A stretch of 64,000 nucleotides of DNA. Origin: JAFGSG01 sp964626055 (GTDB lineage: Bacteria; Spirochaetota; UBA4802; JAFGDQ01). The DNA is taken from assembly GCA_964626055.1 (NCBI GenBank), contig CAZVDF010000005.1, positions 1-64,000 of the forward strand, read 5' to 3'. The notes beneath the pieces were generated by a model. It worked only from the letters and a program-made list of their open reading frames with translations. It made no database searches and was not told where the DNA came from. This document shows positions 44,377 through 53,066 of the stretch, one piece after another. Position 1 is the stretch's first letter; the number at the start of each line of letters is the position of its first letter. The position numbers and the translations under genes were made by a program.

Positions 44377-45150
44377 ATGCCTGTAAAAAAAATTCTATCA
44401 TGGAACGTAAACGGCATAAGAGCGGTGCATAAGAAAGGAATGCTTCTGCCTTTATTCGAAAGTAAGCCGTACATATTGTGCCTCCAGGAAACAAAGGCTG
44501 CCGAGGACCAGCTAACAAAAGAACTGCGATATATCAACGGATATCGCTCCTATTTTTCTTCTGCACAAAAGAAAGGATACAGCGGAGTATGTCTGTATTC
44601 AGAAGAAGAGCCGAATAAAATTGAGACCGGATTCGGTAATAAAGAGTTTGACAGTGAAGGCAGAATTCTTATCGCACATTATGATGAATTTATACTTTTC
44701 AATATTTACTTTCCTAACGGTAAAGCATCCCCTGACAGGCTTGATTTTAAAATGAGTTTTTATAATGCCTTTATGGAATTTTGCGACAGGCTTAAAGATT
44801 CAGGGAAAAACATAATTATCTGCGGCGATGTAAATACTGCGCATGCGGAGATTGACCTGGCAAGGCCGAAAGAGAATGAAGATACGTCCGGTTTTTTGCC
44901 TCAGGAAAGAGCATGGATCGATAAATTTATTTCGCACGGATATACCGACACTTTCAGAATGTTCGTTAAAGAAGGGGGCCATTATTCGTGGTGGGATTAC
45001 AAAACCGCCGCAAGAGAACGGAACATCGGCTGGAGGATCGATTATTTTTTTGTGAGCGACACATTTAAAGATAAAATAAAGTCGGCCTTTATATTAAAAG
45101 ATGTTATGGGCTCGGATCATTGCCCCATAGGGATTGAAATTACAGAGTAG
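44377..45150 (+). CDS. xthA: Exodeoxyribonuclease III family AP endonuclease
   Basis: The 257-residue protein is an apurinic/apyrimidinic endonuclease of the exonuclease III family. It has WNVNGIRA near the N-terminus, the metal-binding Glu in QETKA, the catalytic GDVNTAHAEIDLA, and the C-terminal GSDHCPIGIE with the active-site Asp-His pair. The frame opens at a TTG (44350), but the ATG at 44377 gives the standard start MPVKKILSWNVNG. It probably works in base excision repair together with glycosylases such as the MagIII-like enzyme 2 kb upstream. Confidence 0.93.
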   Translation: MPVKKILSWNVNGIRAVHKKGMLLPLFESKPYILCLQETKAAEDQLTKELRYINGYRSYFSSAQKKGYSGVCLYSEEEPNKIETGFGNKEFDSEGRILIAHYDEFILFNIYFPNGKASPDRLDFKMSFYNAFMEFCDRLKDSGKNIIICGDVNTAHAEIDLARPKENEDTSGFLPQERAWIDKFISHGYTDTFRMFVKEGGHYSWWDYKTAARERNIGWRIDYFFVSDTFKDKIKSAFILKDVMGSDHCPIGIEITE

Positions 45151-45252
45151 CTTTTAAATATGGCCGTTTTATATATAGAGGTCAGTCAAGATTCGAAAAA
45201 AATGCAGAAAATTTAATTTAGCGGCAGGTCACTTGGTAAGGATTAAATTGCG

Positions 45253-45906
45253 ATGATTGAAAATAAAGCATGGGATACTCATTATACCAGAGCCAAGTCT
45301 GTTTTACTTTATCCCGACGAAAATCTCATAAGAATACTCAGAAGCTTTCTTTCCGATAAAACGCGGGAAGAGATCGAATCGCTGGTTTCAATTGATCTCG
45401 GATGCGGTACAGGCCGTCATCTTAAACTCCTTCATGAATCCGGCATCAAAGATATAATCGGGCTTGATACAAGTTCGAACGCGCTGAAAATCTGTAAAGA
45501 ACTCTATCCTTTTAAACTTGTTCGGGCAAGCAATAATTCAATGCCATTCAGGGATTCCTGTTTTGATATTGCAATAACCTGGGGATCTCTTCATTACTGC
45601 GCCAAAGATATGCTGCCGGCACAGTTTGTGGAAATACATCGCGTCCTTAAAAATGGCGGCTGCCTGTTCGGAACGCTTCGTTCGGAAATGGATACATATT
45701 TAAAAAAAGGCAGACATATGGGAAATGATACGTGGATCACCGATCTTGAAGATATTAAAAATTCAGTAGTTTCTTTTTATAGTGAGAATGAACTAATATC
45801 CATGATGGAAATTTTCAGCAGGTTTCAATACGGTATAATAGAAAGAACTCTGATCGGCGATATAAAGAAAAGAATTTCGCACTGGATTTTTCGGGCCGAG
45901 AAATAG
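45253..45906 (+). CDS. Class I SAM-dependent methyltransferase
   Basis: The 217-residue protein has the SAM motif IDLGCGTGRHLKLL (about 45-58), the acidic strand-2 end (GLDTS), and the motif FDIAITWGSLHYCAKD. The C-terminal half has no domain I recognise. It is followed three bases later by a second methyltransferase gene, so the two are probably co-expressed and may modify the same kind of small molecule. The substrate is unknown. Confidence 0.83.
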   Translation: MIENKAWDTHYTRAKSVLLYPDENLIRILRSFLSDKTREEIESLVSIDLGCGTGRHLKLLHESGIKDIIGLDTSSNALKICKELYPFKLVRASNNSMPFRDSCFDIAITWGSLHYCAKDMLPAQFVEIHRVLKNGGCLFGTLRSEMDTYLKKGRHMGNDTWITDLEDIKNSVVSFYSENELISMMEIFSRFQYGIIERTLIGDIKKRISHWIFRAEK

Positions 45907-45909
45907 ATA

Positions 45910-46815
45910 ATGAATAAACGGTTTGATCCAAAATTATTTAATAAACCACTGACCGGATGCCCGCTTTGCAGAAGCAGAAATATCAGGAATCACTTTATTA
46001 TAGAAAAATACATACCGAATTTTAAAATCGATATATGCTCGGACTGCGGATTTATTTTTATGAATCCGCGGTTCAAAGACAGTATCATTAAAGAAATGTA
46101 CGATGAAGCTTATTACAGCGGCAATGCGGAATATTCATATTATGACGAAAGGCAAGCTATTAAATATTCAGAGTACGTCTGGAAAAAGAGAATAAATAAA
46201 ATCAGGCATTATGCGGCAGGCGGAAATTTCCTGGATATCGGCTGCGCTTTCGGCGGATTTATAAAATGTGCGTCGGAATATTATATCCCATTCGGAATCG
46301 AGTTTTCCGGGTATTCCGGCAATTATGCTAAAACCTTATTCGGCAATAACATACATATCGGAACACTCAACGATCATCCATTTAAATCCGGTTTTTTTTC
46401 GGTTATTACGATGATCGAACTTCTTGAACATTTAAGCGATCCGTCTGCGGCGGTTTCGGAATGTTTTCGTCTTTTAAAAGCCGGCGGTCTGCTGGTTATC
46501 CAGACGGCGAATATGGACGGGCTACAGGCAAGCCTTTTAAAGAATAGATATGCGTATTTTATGCCGGGGCATGTATCATATTTCACAAAAAAAAATCTTA
46601 TAAATTTGCTTGCAAGAGCCGGTTTTAAAAAAATAGAAATATTTTATCCGGTAGAATTCGGATTACTGCCTAAGCTGAAAAAATCCAGGCACGGGTTTAA
46701 ATGCCGAAAGGATTATCTTAAATGGCTTAGAATAACATATTATCACCTGATAAGCAAGGTGAGATTCTGTAATTTCGCCATGACAAGCTCCATGGTGATT
46801 TATGCGGTAAAATAA
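45910..46815 (+). CDS. SAM-dependent methyltransferase with N-terminal zinc ribbon
   Basis: The 301-residue protein starts with a zinc-ribbon-like pair, CPLC (16-19 region) and CSDC, then FIFMNPRF. A class I methyltransferase core follows, with NFLDIGCAFGGFIKCA and the MIELLEHLSDP motif. This layout is common in methyltransferases of surface polysaccharide or antibiotic pathways, where it modifies nucleotide sugars or polyketide-like substrates. It sits directly behind another methyltransferase. The substrate is not identifiable. Confidence 0.83.
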   Translation: MNKRFDPKLFNKPLTGCPLCRSRNIRNHFIIEKYIPNFKIDICSDCGFIFMNPRFKDSIIKEMYDEAYYSGNAEYSYYDERQAIKYSEYVWKKRINKIRHYAAGGNFLDIGCAFGGFIKCASEYYIPFGIEFSGYSGNYAKTLFGNNIHIGTLNDHPFKSGFFSVITMIELLEHLSDPSAAVSECFRLLKAGGLLVIQTANMDGLQASLLKNRYAYFMPGHVSYFTKKNLINLLARAGFKKIEIFYPVEFGLLPKLKKSRHGFKCRKDYLKWLRITYYHLISKVRFCNFAMTSSMVIYAVK

Positions 46816-46913
46816 CTGCCTTGACTAAATATAAAAATGAAATTATAATAATAATTATTCTGCTGATAACGCGCGTGCTAAGATTTTTCAAACCGGGGGT
46901 AGAATAAAAGAAT

Positions 46914-47573
46914 ATGATAAATATCATGGAAGATAGGATAAAGGCTGCCGTGAATGAGATTTTAGAGCTCAGGGAAGACAGGTTTAATTTAGTAAAATAT
47001 ACAGATGATATAATCGCTTATGTTCTCAACCGGGTCCCGCCAAGATATATTACCAGCGAAAGAGGCTTCGTCCATAATGAGATCGATTACTCGATGAATA
47101 CCCAGTTGCAGGCGGACATTCGTTTTTGTGTGAACGATGCGATCAGGACATTATCCCAGAGGCGCGAGCCGGATCAGCATTCCGGATTATCGGTAGAAAA
47201 AATACTCGGAAAGCATTATTATTTCCCCTATATTGTCGGGGAGGTGCTGGAAGAATCGACTTTCAGTGTAATTCCCGATGTAGAAGTTCAGCTGATATAT
47301 AATGATTTCCCGGTACCTATGATCGATCCGGGATGGTCTAATCCGTATTATACATCAAAATCGACCAAGGGCTTTTTCCTATTCTGGCCGGATTATCTTA
47401 CCGGCGAAATGAGCCCGTCTGCAGATAATATTTTTAAACTGATCTTTCGCCATAGAAAATTTTACAAGAAGGAACTGTCATTTCCGCTGAGAGCACTCGA
47501 TAAATTTAATTATAACAAATCGCATATAGTGCCGTTAGCGCTCTTAACTCTTCAGGTCGGAGAAAATATATAA
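46914..47573 (+). CDS. ComFB-domain protein
   Basis: The 219-residue protein has an N-terminal ComFB-like domain (about 5-85), with the pattern YTDDIIAYVLNRVPPRYITSERGF that matches the family core 'DI.AYALNRLPPRY'. ComFB proteins in cyanobacteria bind cyclic dinucleotides; in Bacillus the gene lies in the comF locus. The C-terminal 120 residues are unlike ComFB and look like a globular domain of unknown type (VEVQLIYNDFPVPMIDPGWSNPYY). It lies 2.7 kb from a GGDEF protein, which makes a nucleotide-sensing role plausible. A second ATG at 46926 is possible. Confidence 0.7.
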   Translation: MINIMEDRIKAAVNEILELREDRFNLVKYTDDIIAYVLNRVPPRYITSERGFVHNEIDYSMNTQLQADIRFCVNDAIRTLSQRREPDQHSGLSVEKILGKHYYFPYIVGEVLEESTFSVIPDVEVQLIYNDFPVPMIDPGWSNPYYTSKSTKGFFLFWPDYLTGEMSPSADNIFKLIFRHRKFYKKELSFPLRALDKFNYNKSHIVPLALLTLQVGENI

Positions 47574-47594
47574 CCGGTTAATTATCCTTTGCAC

Positions 47595-47623
47595 TTGACT
47601 TTTACATTTATATTTTCTATATA
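47595..47623 (+). promoter_or_regulatory. Sigma-70 promoter upstream of the PAS kinase gene
   Basis: TTGACT at 47595-47600 and TATATA at 47618-47623 are 17 bases apart. It lies 95 bases before the kinase start and is a strong match by eye. Confidence 0.6.
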
Positions 47624-47717
47624 GGTATACAAATACTTTTTACAAACGCTGAATCCGAAGAAAAACTGCGAAATATCGAACCGGTGATCCGGGCAGGGAT
47701 GACACAAGAACAAGTTT

Positions 47718-48803
47718 ATGGATAAAAAAAATATTTCAAGCCTGAGCGAAGAAATTATTAATAATTTTCCTACCGGAATTTTTGTAATTAATCCATCCGG
47801 CGACGTTTTAATTGAAAATCCGGCATTAAATAATATTTTTGGTTATGAAGCGAAACATTCAAATATAGCTGTTGAGATCTACAACTATATCAAGTCGGAT
47901 CCCGGCCTGCTGCAGCATATGGATAATGCGATAAACAATAAAAAAGCGGTTAAAATTGACAGCATTAAATATCTGCTGCATGATAAAAAAACCGAAAGGA
48001 TACTGGATATCAGGATTGTTCCGATTCTGGATCAGGAAAAGAAAATTAAATATTTTTTCTTTTTAGTCGAAGATATGACAGAACATAAGTTACTGGACAA
48101 TAAACTCCATCGCGCTGAAAGACTTTCTGCTATGGGGATTTTGGCTTCCGGGATAGCGGAAGAAATAAAATGGCCGCTAAGCCATATCATGATGAATCTG
48201 GATTTCGTTGAAAGAAATACAAGCGAAGACAGCCATGTAAAATCCTATTTGCAGGCAATTAAAGACGACCTGAGCAGGATAAAATTCGTCTCCAAGCAGA
48301 TCATGGATCTCTCATTACCCAACCGGGAGGATGACAGGGACGTTTACGAGATAAATAAGCTGTTTTCGTCTCAGCCTATAAAAGTAAAGTTAAAAGTGCT
48401 GAAAGAAAGAGGAATCAGCATGAAAACAGTCCTCCCTGAAATTTCACCGAAAATCAGAGCAAGCGAAAATCAGCTTATACAGGCAATGACCCATATTATT
48501 CAAAATGCCGCGGAAGCAATGCCTGATGAAGGCGCCCTTCTGCTTTCCGTTCATCTGGATAAAGAGAACGGCAATGAAATGGTGGTAATTACAATTGCAG
48601 ATACCGGTTTTGGTATTTCCGAAGAGAATTTTGCAAATATTTTTAAACCGTTTTTTACGACAAAAGGACAGGGCGCTACCGGGTTGGGACTGATGGTGGC
48701 ATATTCCATTATAGATAATCTCGGCGGAGCTATCGGGATTAAAAGCAAACCAGGCGTTGGAACAACAGTAAGGATAGTACTGCCTGCGTATACTGCCGGC
48801 TAA
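47718..48803 (+). CDS. PAS-domain histidine kinase lacking the phospho-acceptor His
   Basis: The 361-residue cytoplasmic protein has a PAS domain (about 10-120) and a dimerisation helix pair. The ATPase domain (about 215-358) is intact: N box IIQNAAEAM, G1 DTGFGIS, F box FKPFFTTKGQGATGLGL, and a G2 region. In the H box the usual GIAHEINNPL reads GIAEEIKWPL (145-154), so the expected His148 is Glu. It may be a non-phosphorylating sensor, may use another residue (His156 is close), or may be decayed. It is near a receiver-PAS-GGDEF protein and upstream of a MoxR-VWA pair. Confidence 0.85.
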   Translation: MDKKNISSLSEEIINNFPTGIFVINPSGDVLIENPALNNIFGYEAKHSNIAVEIYNYIKSDPGLLQHMDNAINNKKAVKIDSIKYLLHDKKTERILDIRIVPILDQEKKIKYFFFLVEDMTEHKLLDNKLHRAERLSAMGILASGIAEEIKWPLSHIMMNLDFVERNTSEDSHVKSYLQAIKDDLSRIKFVSKQIMDLSLPNREDDRDVYEINKLFSSQPIKVKLKVLKERGISMKTVLPEISPKIRASENQLIQAMTHIIQNAAEAMPDEGALLLSVHLDKENGNEMVVITIADTGFGISEENFANIFKPFFTTKGQGATGLGLMVAYSIIDNLGGAIGIKSKPGVGTTVRIVLPAYTAG

Positions 48804-48908
48804 GAATTACTTTTAGGTTTTTCCGTCTTTTCGGGCGGGATCGGCAGATACATTATTATACGGAAGTTTCGGAACGCACTTTGAGCAAATAAATAAGAAT
48901 ATATATAT

Positions 48909-50474
48909 ATGAGCGATAAAGAAAACAATTCACATCCTGATGATATGTATTATACTATCGAATCCAGACTTAAAAATGACGGATACTTTGTGTTCTCGCA
49001 CGATGAAATAAAAAGTCAGGGGAACAATAATATTTTCAAGCGAATGCCGTATATTTCGGAACAGATTATTGAGCCGAAATTGTTTGAAAATCAGGAAATG
49101 CCGGAGAGAAGAATTCCGGAAAATAAGAGCGCAGAAACGGAACCTTCCGACCGTGCGCAGAATTTAATACTCGGGTATATTAAAGACCATGCCAAGCCGG
49201 AAAGAAAGATAGATGACGCTCAATACGATGTACTGACAATCATATCCAACTTGCAGTATCATATGCAGAGGATTTCGCGCAATGTAGTAGGACGCGAAGA
49301 AATAATACAGCAGCTGATGTATGCCGTACTCACCGGCGAGCATATGCTTCTTATGTCAAGGACGGGGATGGCTAAATCCTATCTCGCAAATGAAGTATTT
49401 AACTCATTCGAGAATATAAGAATATTTTCCGCGCAGGCCAGCAAGGACCAGACGCCGGATAACTATTTCGGTCCTTATGATATCGAACAATTTAAGAGGG
49501 GTATAATAAGGCATAATATAAAAGGATCGATTATCGAGGCGAACCTTGTGCTCCTGGACGAATTCTTCGATGCAAGCGACGTTGTTCTGAGGTCACTGCT
49601 TTCAGTATTGAATGAAAGAAAGTTTATCAACGGTTCCGAGCAGATAGATGTGGCAATTCATACCGCTATTGCGACGGCCAACTATCTGAGACTCAACGAA
49701 GTAACGGAAGCGGTACTTGACCGATTTTTATACAAAGCAATTATTCCCGAAGACAACGACATGTACAATAGTCTGCTCATAGACAAAGCGTATTCCTCAA
49801 GAAAAGGAAAACCTGAAGACCCGGGCAGGAAGATCCCGTTCGATCAGATCTTATTTGTCCAGAATATAATTAGAAATAACTATAAGCAGATAAAAATTAA
49901 TTATCCCGATTCCGTCAAATTTATGAAAAATGTGGTTATCAACAAATTTACTTCGGAAATCAGAAAAAGCGAACCGGAATTTTTTATAAGCCCCAGGAAA
50001 CAGGCAAAGATGTCGGATTTCCTCAGGGCGTCCGCCATGCTTGATAACCGCAGCGAGGTTACTTTGCAGGATTTAAGAAATATGTATTTTGCGCTTGTTA
50101 CGCTTAACAGGTATATTTCAGTAAAACAGAAGGAAAAACAGTTTAAAGATGTTTTTATAGACGCATATGAACAGACAATGTCCCATTTTAAGGCCACTAA
50201 CGCCTTTCAGCAGATCGATTTCCTGCTGAATATAAAAAGTATATTCCAGGTTTTGAGAGAGGACCCGGGGAAAAAGGAAAGATTGCACGAAGAAAAAGGA
50301 CTGCTCCAGGGAGTGAAAGCCCTTTTCATGAAAATTTTCCCGCTTAAGAGGGATGATGAAAATATAACGACAGTCGATTCGCTGAAAAAAAGCGTTATTG
50401 ATCTAAATCCGGCTGTTGAAGAAGTAAGGGATTTAAAGCAGGGGATTCTTCGCGATTATAAAGATATTTATTGA
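48909..50474 (+). CDS. MoxR/RavA-type AAA+ ATPase
   Basis: The 521-residue protein has an N-terminal extension of about 95 residues, then an AAA+ core: Walker A SRTGMAKS, Walker B LVLLDEFFDAS, a sensor region and an arginine finger zone (VLDRFLYKA). The C-terminal part is helical (about 390-521). MoxR-type ATPases work as chaperones with VWA-domain partners in metal insertion or membrane-complex maturation. The first Gly of the usual GxPGxAKS loop is Ser here. The next gene codes for a VWA protein, as in RavA-ViaA, so they probably act together. Confidence 0.87.
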   Translation: MSDKENNSHPDDMYYTIESRLKNDGYFVFSHDEIKSQGNNNIFKRMPYISEQIIEPKLFENQEMPERRIPENKSAETEPSDRAQNLILGYIKDHAKPERKIDDAQYDVLTIISNLQYHMQRISRNVVGREEIIQQLMYAVLTGEHMLLMSRTGMAKSYLANEVFNSFENIRIFSAQASKDQTPDNYFGPYDIEQFKRGIIRHNIKGSIIEANLVLLDEFFDASDVVLRSLLSVLNERKFINGSEQIDVAIHTAIATANYLRLNEVTEAVLDRFLYKAIIPEDNDMYNSLLIDKAYSSRKGKPEDPGRKIPFDQILFVQNIIRNNYKQIKINYPDSVKFMKNVVINKFTSEIRKSEPEFFISPRKQAKMSDFLRASAMLDNRSEVTLQDLRNMYFALVTLNRYISVKQKEKQFKDVFIDAYEQTMSHFKATNAFQQIDFLLNIKSIFQVLREDPGKKERLHEEKGLLQGVKALFMKIFPLKRDDENITTVDSLKKSVIDLNPAVEEVRDLKQGILRDYKDIY

Positions 50475-50583
50475 TTCATACACCGTTATGTTTTTCCGGC
50501 TGATAATTCTAAAAATTTAATGCGACGGTACAGCAACCGATTTTAAAACAATATTTAACCTTGCAGTCTTTTTATATATTTCA

Positions 50584-52221
50584 ATGACAACTCATATCCG
50601 TACTCCGAATTTTTTTGAATATTGGGAAACGCTCGGTTTCTTCGATAATTTACAGATGACGCTGCCGCGTGAGTTTTTTCTTCTTTTCGATATCGCCCGC
50701 CTGATAGCGTCGCAGGCTGAATCCTCGGAAGCCACCGATGCAATCGATGAATTATCAAAAACGCACGTCGTTGAACCTTATGATAAAACTAAGAGCATTG
50801 CGATAAACAGATTGGAAAAGAATGTCGCATTAGGCGATAAGATGGAAATTGAGAATTATAAAACTATTTACGATCTGAAAAAAGCGCTTCCGCGAGAGCT
50901 TTTTCTGGAAAAGCAGGTATTCAATATCAAGCTCTTTACTAAAACACTCCAGGTGCAGAAACATTTCGATACGGATACCGATAAATTTATTCATATATCC
51001 CCGATAAAGAACGACAGGGGAAGGAATAAGACCAGATTCGATCAGAAATTTTTTCTACTACTGGATAGATCCCGTTCAATGGACAACAGAATGAGATCTT
51101 TTTTTTCGAAAAGTATTGTTGTTGAATTTTTGCGAAGAAAACTGAACAGCAACGCCAAATTATTCTACAGGGCATTTGATTCAAAGCCTGGATCCTTAAT
51201 GAAAATAGAGGACAAAGAAGATTTCCCGGCTCTGATAGAAAAAGTACTATTCACTACGACCGGCGGAACAAGCACAAATATGCAGGCAGCGATATTCCAG
51301 GCTATTGACGATATAAGTTATGACAAGGAGATGGCGGATGCGGAAATCCTGGTTGTCACGGACGGGCTTGTGCACGATCTGGACATAGAAAGAATGAAGG
51401 AAGAATTGAAGGATATTAAACTAAATATTTTAAAGATCGGGCGTGATCTGGCAGAACCGGATAATTATCAGATTAAGAAATTGTTAACTGATGCCGGATA
51501 CGATTTCGATCCGTTCTCGGTAAGTATTAAGGAAATAAAGAAAAAACTTTCAAACGACGGCGGTAGAGAAAATATCAAACCTCTGACCAATGTTGAACAG
51601 AGAATATTTAAATATATGCTGGAATGTTCTGAAAAGATCATCAGTGATATAAAAAAAATTTCATTCAGATTTATCGAGATTGACGATATTAATTCTTCTT
51701 CTCTTATTGAGCTGAGCGAAGAAACGGCTAAATTTATCGAAACAGCGGTAAAGGAATTAAAAAATACCGATCTAAGCGATAAAACCATTCAGGAACGTTC
51801 GATAATTTACAAGAAGGTCTATTTCTTAAGCCAGTACATTGAATTCCTTTTGAAATCCGGCAAAGATAAAAATAATCCTCTTCTTGAAAACTCGGCAAAA
51901 GAACTTTTTTTGATGAAAGAGGCAATGTTAAGCGATCCCAGCCTCTTCGATATTATTATGAGAACAAAAGGATTTGAAGAAGATAAAAAAATATTAAAAT
52001 CAGTAAAAAAAACGGCCAGGAAAAATCTCAAAGAAATGAATCTTAAAAAGAAAAATTTAACCAGGGATGAGATTAAGAATGCGCAGATGGTTTTTTCCAT
52101 GGGTTCTGTCGGAGATTCGGGTAATTTCGGGCAATTGATCCGTATTTTAATTATAAAATTATGGGAGTTCCTGAAGGCATCAATAAAAAAACTTCTCGAT
52201 CATATCGGACATCATGATTAA
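50584..52221 (+). CDS. VWA-domain protein, ViaA/CoxE-like partner of MoxR
   Basis: The 545-residue protein has no signal peptide. The N-terminal 140 residues are helical. A von Willebrand factor A domain (about 150-310) has a MIDAS (LLLDRSRSMDNR, then TGGTSTNM and VVTDGLVHD). The C-terminal 220 residues are long charged helices (to residue ~520). It lies 109 bases behind the MoxR-type gene; such pairs form a chaperone module. The client is not visible. It is distinct from the membrane-anchored VWA protein at 37999. Confidence 0.85.
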   Translation: MTTHIRTPNFFEYWETLGFFDNLQMTLPREFFLLFDIARLIASQAESSEATDAIDELSKTHVVEPYDKTKSIAINRLEKNVALGDKMEIENYKTIYDLKKALPRELFLEKQVFNIKLFTKTLQVQKHFDTDTDKFIHISPIKNDRGRNKTRFDQKFFLLLDRSRSMDNRMRSFFSKSIVVEFLRRKLNSNAKLFYRAFDSKPGSLMKIEDKEDFPALIEKVLFTTTGGTSTNMQAAIFQAIDDISYDKEMADAEILVVTDGLVHDLDIERMKEELKDIKLNILKIGRDLAEPDNYQIKKLLTDAGYDFDPFSVSIKEIKKKLSNDGGRENIKPLTNVEQRIFKYMLECSEKIISDIKKISFRFIEIDDINSSSLIELSEETAKFIETAVKELKNTDLSDKTIQERSIIYKKVYFLSQYIEFLLKSGKDKNNPLLENSAKELFLMKEAMLSDPSLFDIIMRTKGFEEDKKILKSVKKTARKNLKEMNLKKKNLTRDEIKNAQMVFSMGSVGDSGNFGQLIRILIIKLWEFLKASIKKLLDHIGHHD

Positions 52222-52278
52222 TTCGAATATTATTAACTTATCTGCTTCTTCGCAATCAACTCATTATCCGATAAGCTT

Positions 52279-52439
52279 TATTTCAAGGCGTAATACCTCG
52301 ACGCTTGCGTCGAGGATGTAAGCCTATCGATTTGCGGAGCAAATCGATAACGCCTTGAAACATAATACCCCGCCGACACCGAAGGTGGCGGCCGGTACGT
52401 CAGTACCGGGGGCTTGCCCCGGGGAATTTCATTGAAATA
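52279..52439 (+). repeat. Nested palindromic intergenic repeat, complete copy
   Basis: The element is bounded by TATTTCAA (52279-52286) and TTGAAATA (52432-52439). Inside lie four more palindromes: TTTCAAGGCG with CGCCTTGAAA (52281-52290, 52351-52360), a CCTCGACG stem with CTTG loop (52296-52315), a TATCGATTTGC stem (52325-52349), and the CCGGTAC and CCGGGG stems (52392-52422). The last 58 bases recur at window position 1 with one mismatch. Terminal inverted repeats and no ORF suggest a MITE- or REP-like element. Confidence 0.85.
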
Positions 52440-52501
52440 GTATTTAAAATTTAGTATATTAAAAATAGCTAAAATAAAACATTATTTAATTGATATTTTT
52501 A

Positions 52502-52933
52502 ATGATAAAAAAATATATTTTCTTAATTATACTTCTACAGCTATTTTTAATAGAATGTTCCGCACCTGTAACAACACAGAAAAAAGCCGACAAAGCCCCG
52601 GGTATTGTATACGGATGCGTAGAAGGCAATTGTACTGACGGCATCGGAACATTTACATGGGAGAACGGCAGCAGGTATGCGGGAGAGTTTAAAAATGGGA
52701 ATATGCACGGGCAGGGGACGTTTTTCTTCGGCGGAAGCCGGATCGGAATAAAATATATCGGAGAATTTAAGAACGGATTTATTGACGGTATAGGCACCTG
52801 GACATGGCCGAATGGCGATAAATACGTTGGCGAGAGCAAATTTAACAATATGCATGGGAATGGAACTTATTATTTCAATGACGGCACAGTTAAAAAAGGG
52901 AAATGGTTTAATGATAAATATATTGAAGAATGA
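52502..52933 (+). CDS. MORN-repeat lipoprotein
   Basis: The 143-residue protein has a lipobox (LIEC, Cys19), so it is anchored in the envelope. It carries about four MORN repeats (GIGTFTWENGSRYAGEF, GQGTFFFGGSRIGIKYIGEF, GIGTWTWPNGDKYVGES, GNGTYYFNDGTVKKGKW). These form a beta-hairpin ladder used for protein or lipid binding. The ATG at 52502 is chosen over an in-frame TTG upstream because it begins the signal peptide. The complete palindromic repeat lies 63 bases upstream. Confidence 0.85.
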   Translation: MIKKYIFLIILLQLFLIECSAPVTTQKKADKAPGIVYGCVEGNCTDGIGTFTWENGSRYAGEFKNGNMHGQGTFFFGGSRIGIKYIGEFKNGFIDGIGTWTWPNGDKYVGESKFNNMHGNGTYYFNDGTVKKGKWFNDKYIEE

Positions 52934-52997
52934 TATTTTTTATTTCTGTATTCCTGTTTTTTAGCTATATCCGAACTTCTCGGGAAGTTTTTATAAA

Positions 52998-53028
52998 AAA
53001 ACGGGGCTTAAATACAAGCCCCGTTTTT
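52998..53028. terminator. Bidirectional terminator between the MORN gene and acsA
   Basis: A 12-bp perfect stem (AAAACGGGGCTT at 52998-53009, AAGCCCCGTTTT at 53016-53027) has runs of A before and T after it, so it serves both convergent genes. Confidence 0.9.
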
Positions 53029-53066
53029 GTTTTCAAAGATTAATGGAGATTGTCAGTTGTAGTTAC

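Noticed and set aside
52279..52439. tRNA or other structured RNA gene
   Set aside because: The stems are stacked independent palindromes without a cloverleaf or known RNA signature.
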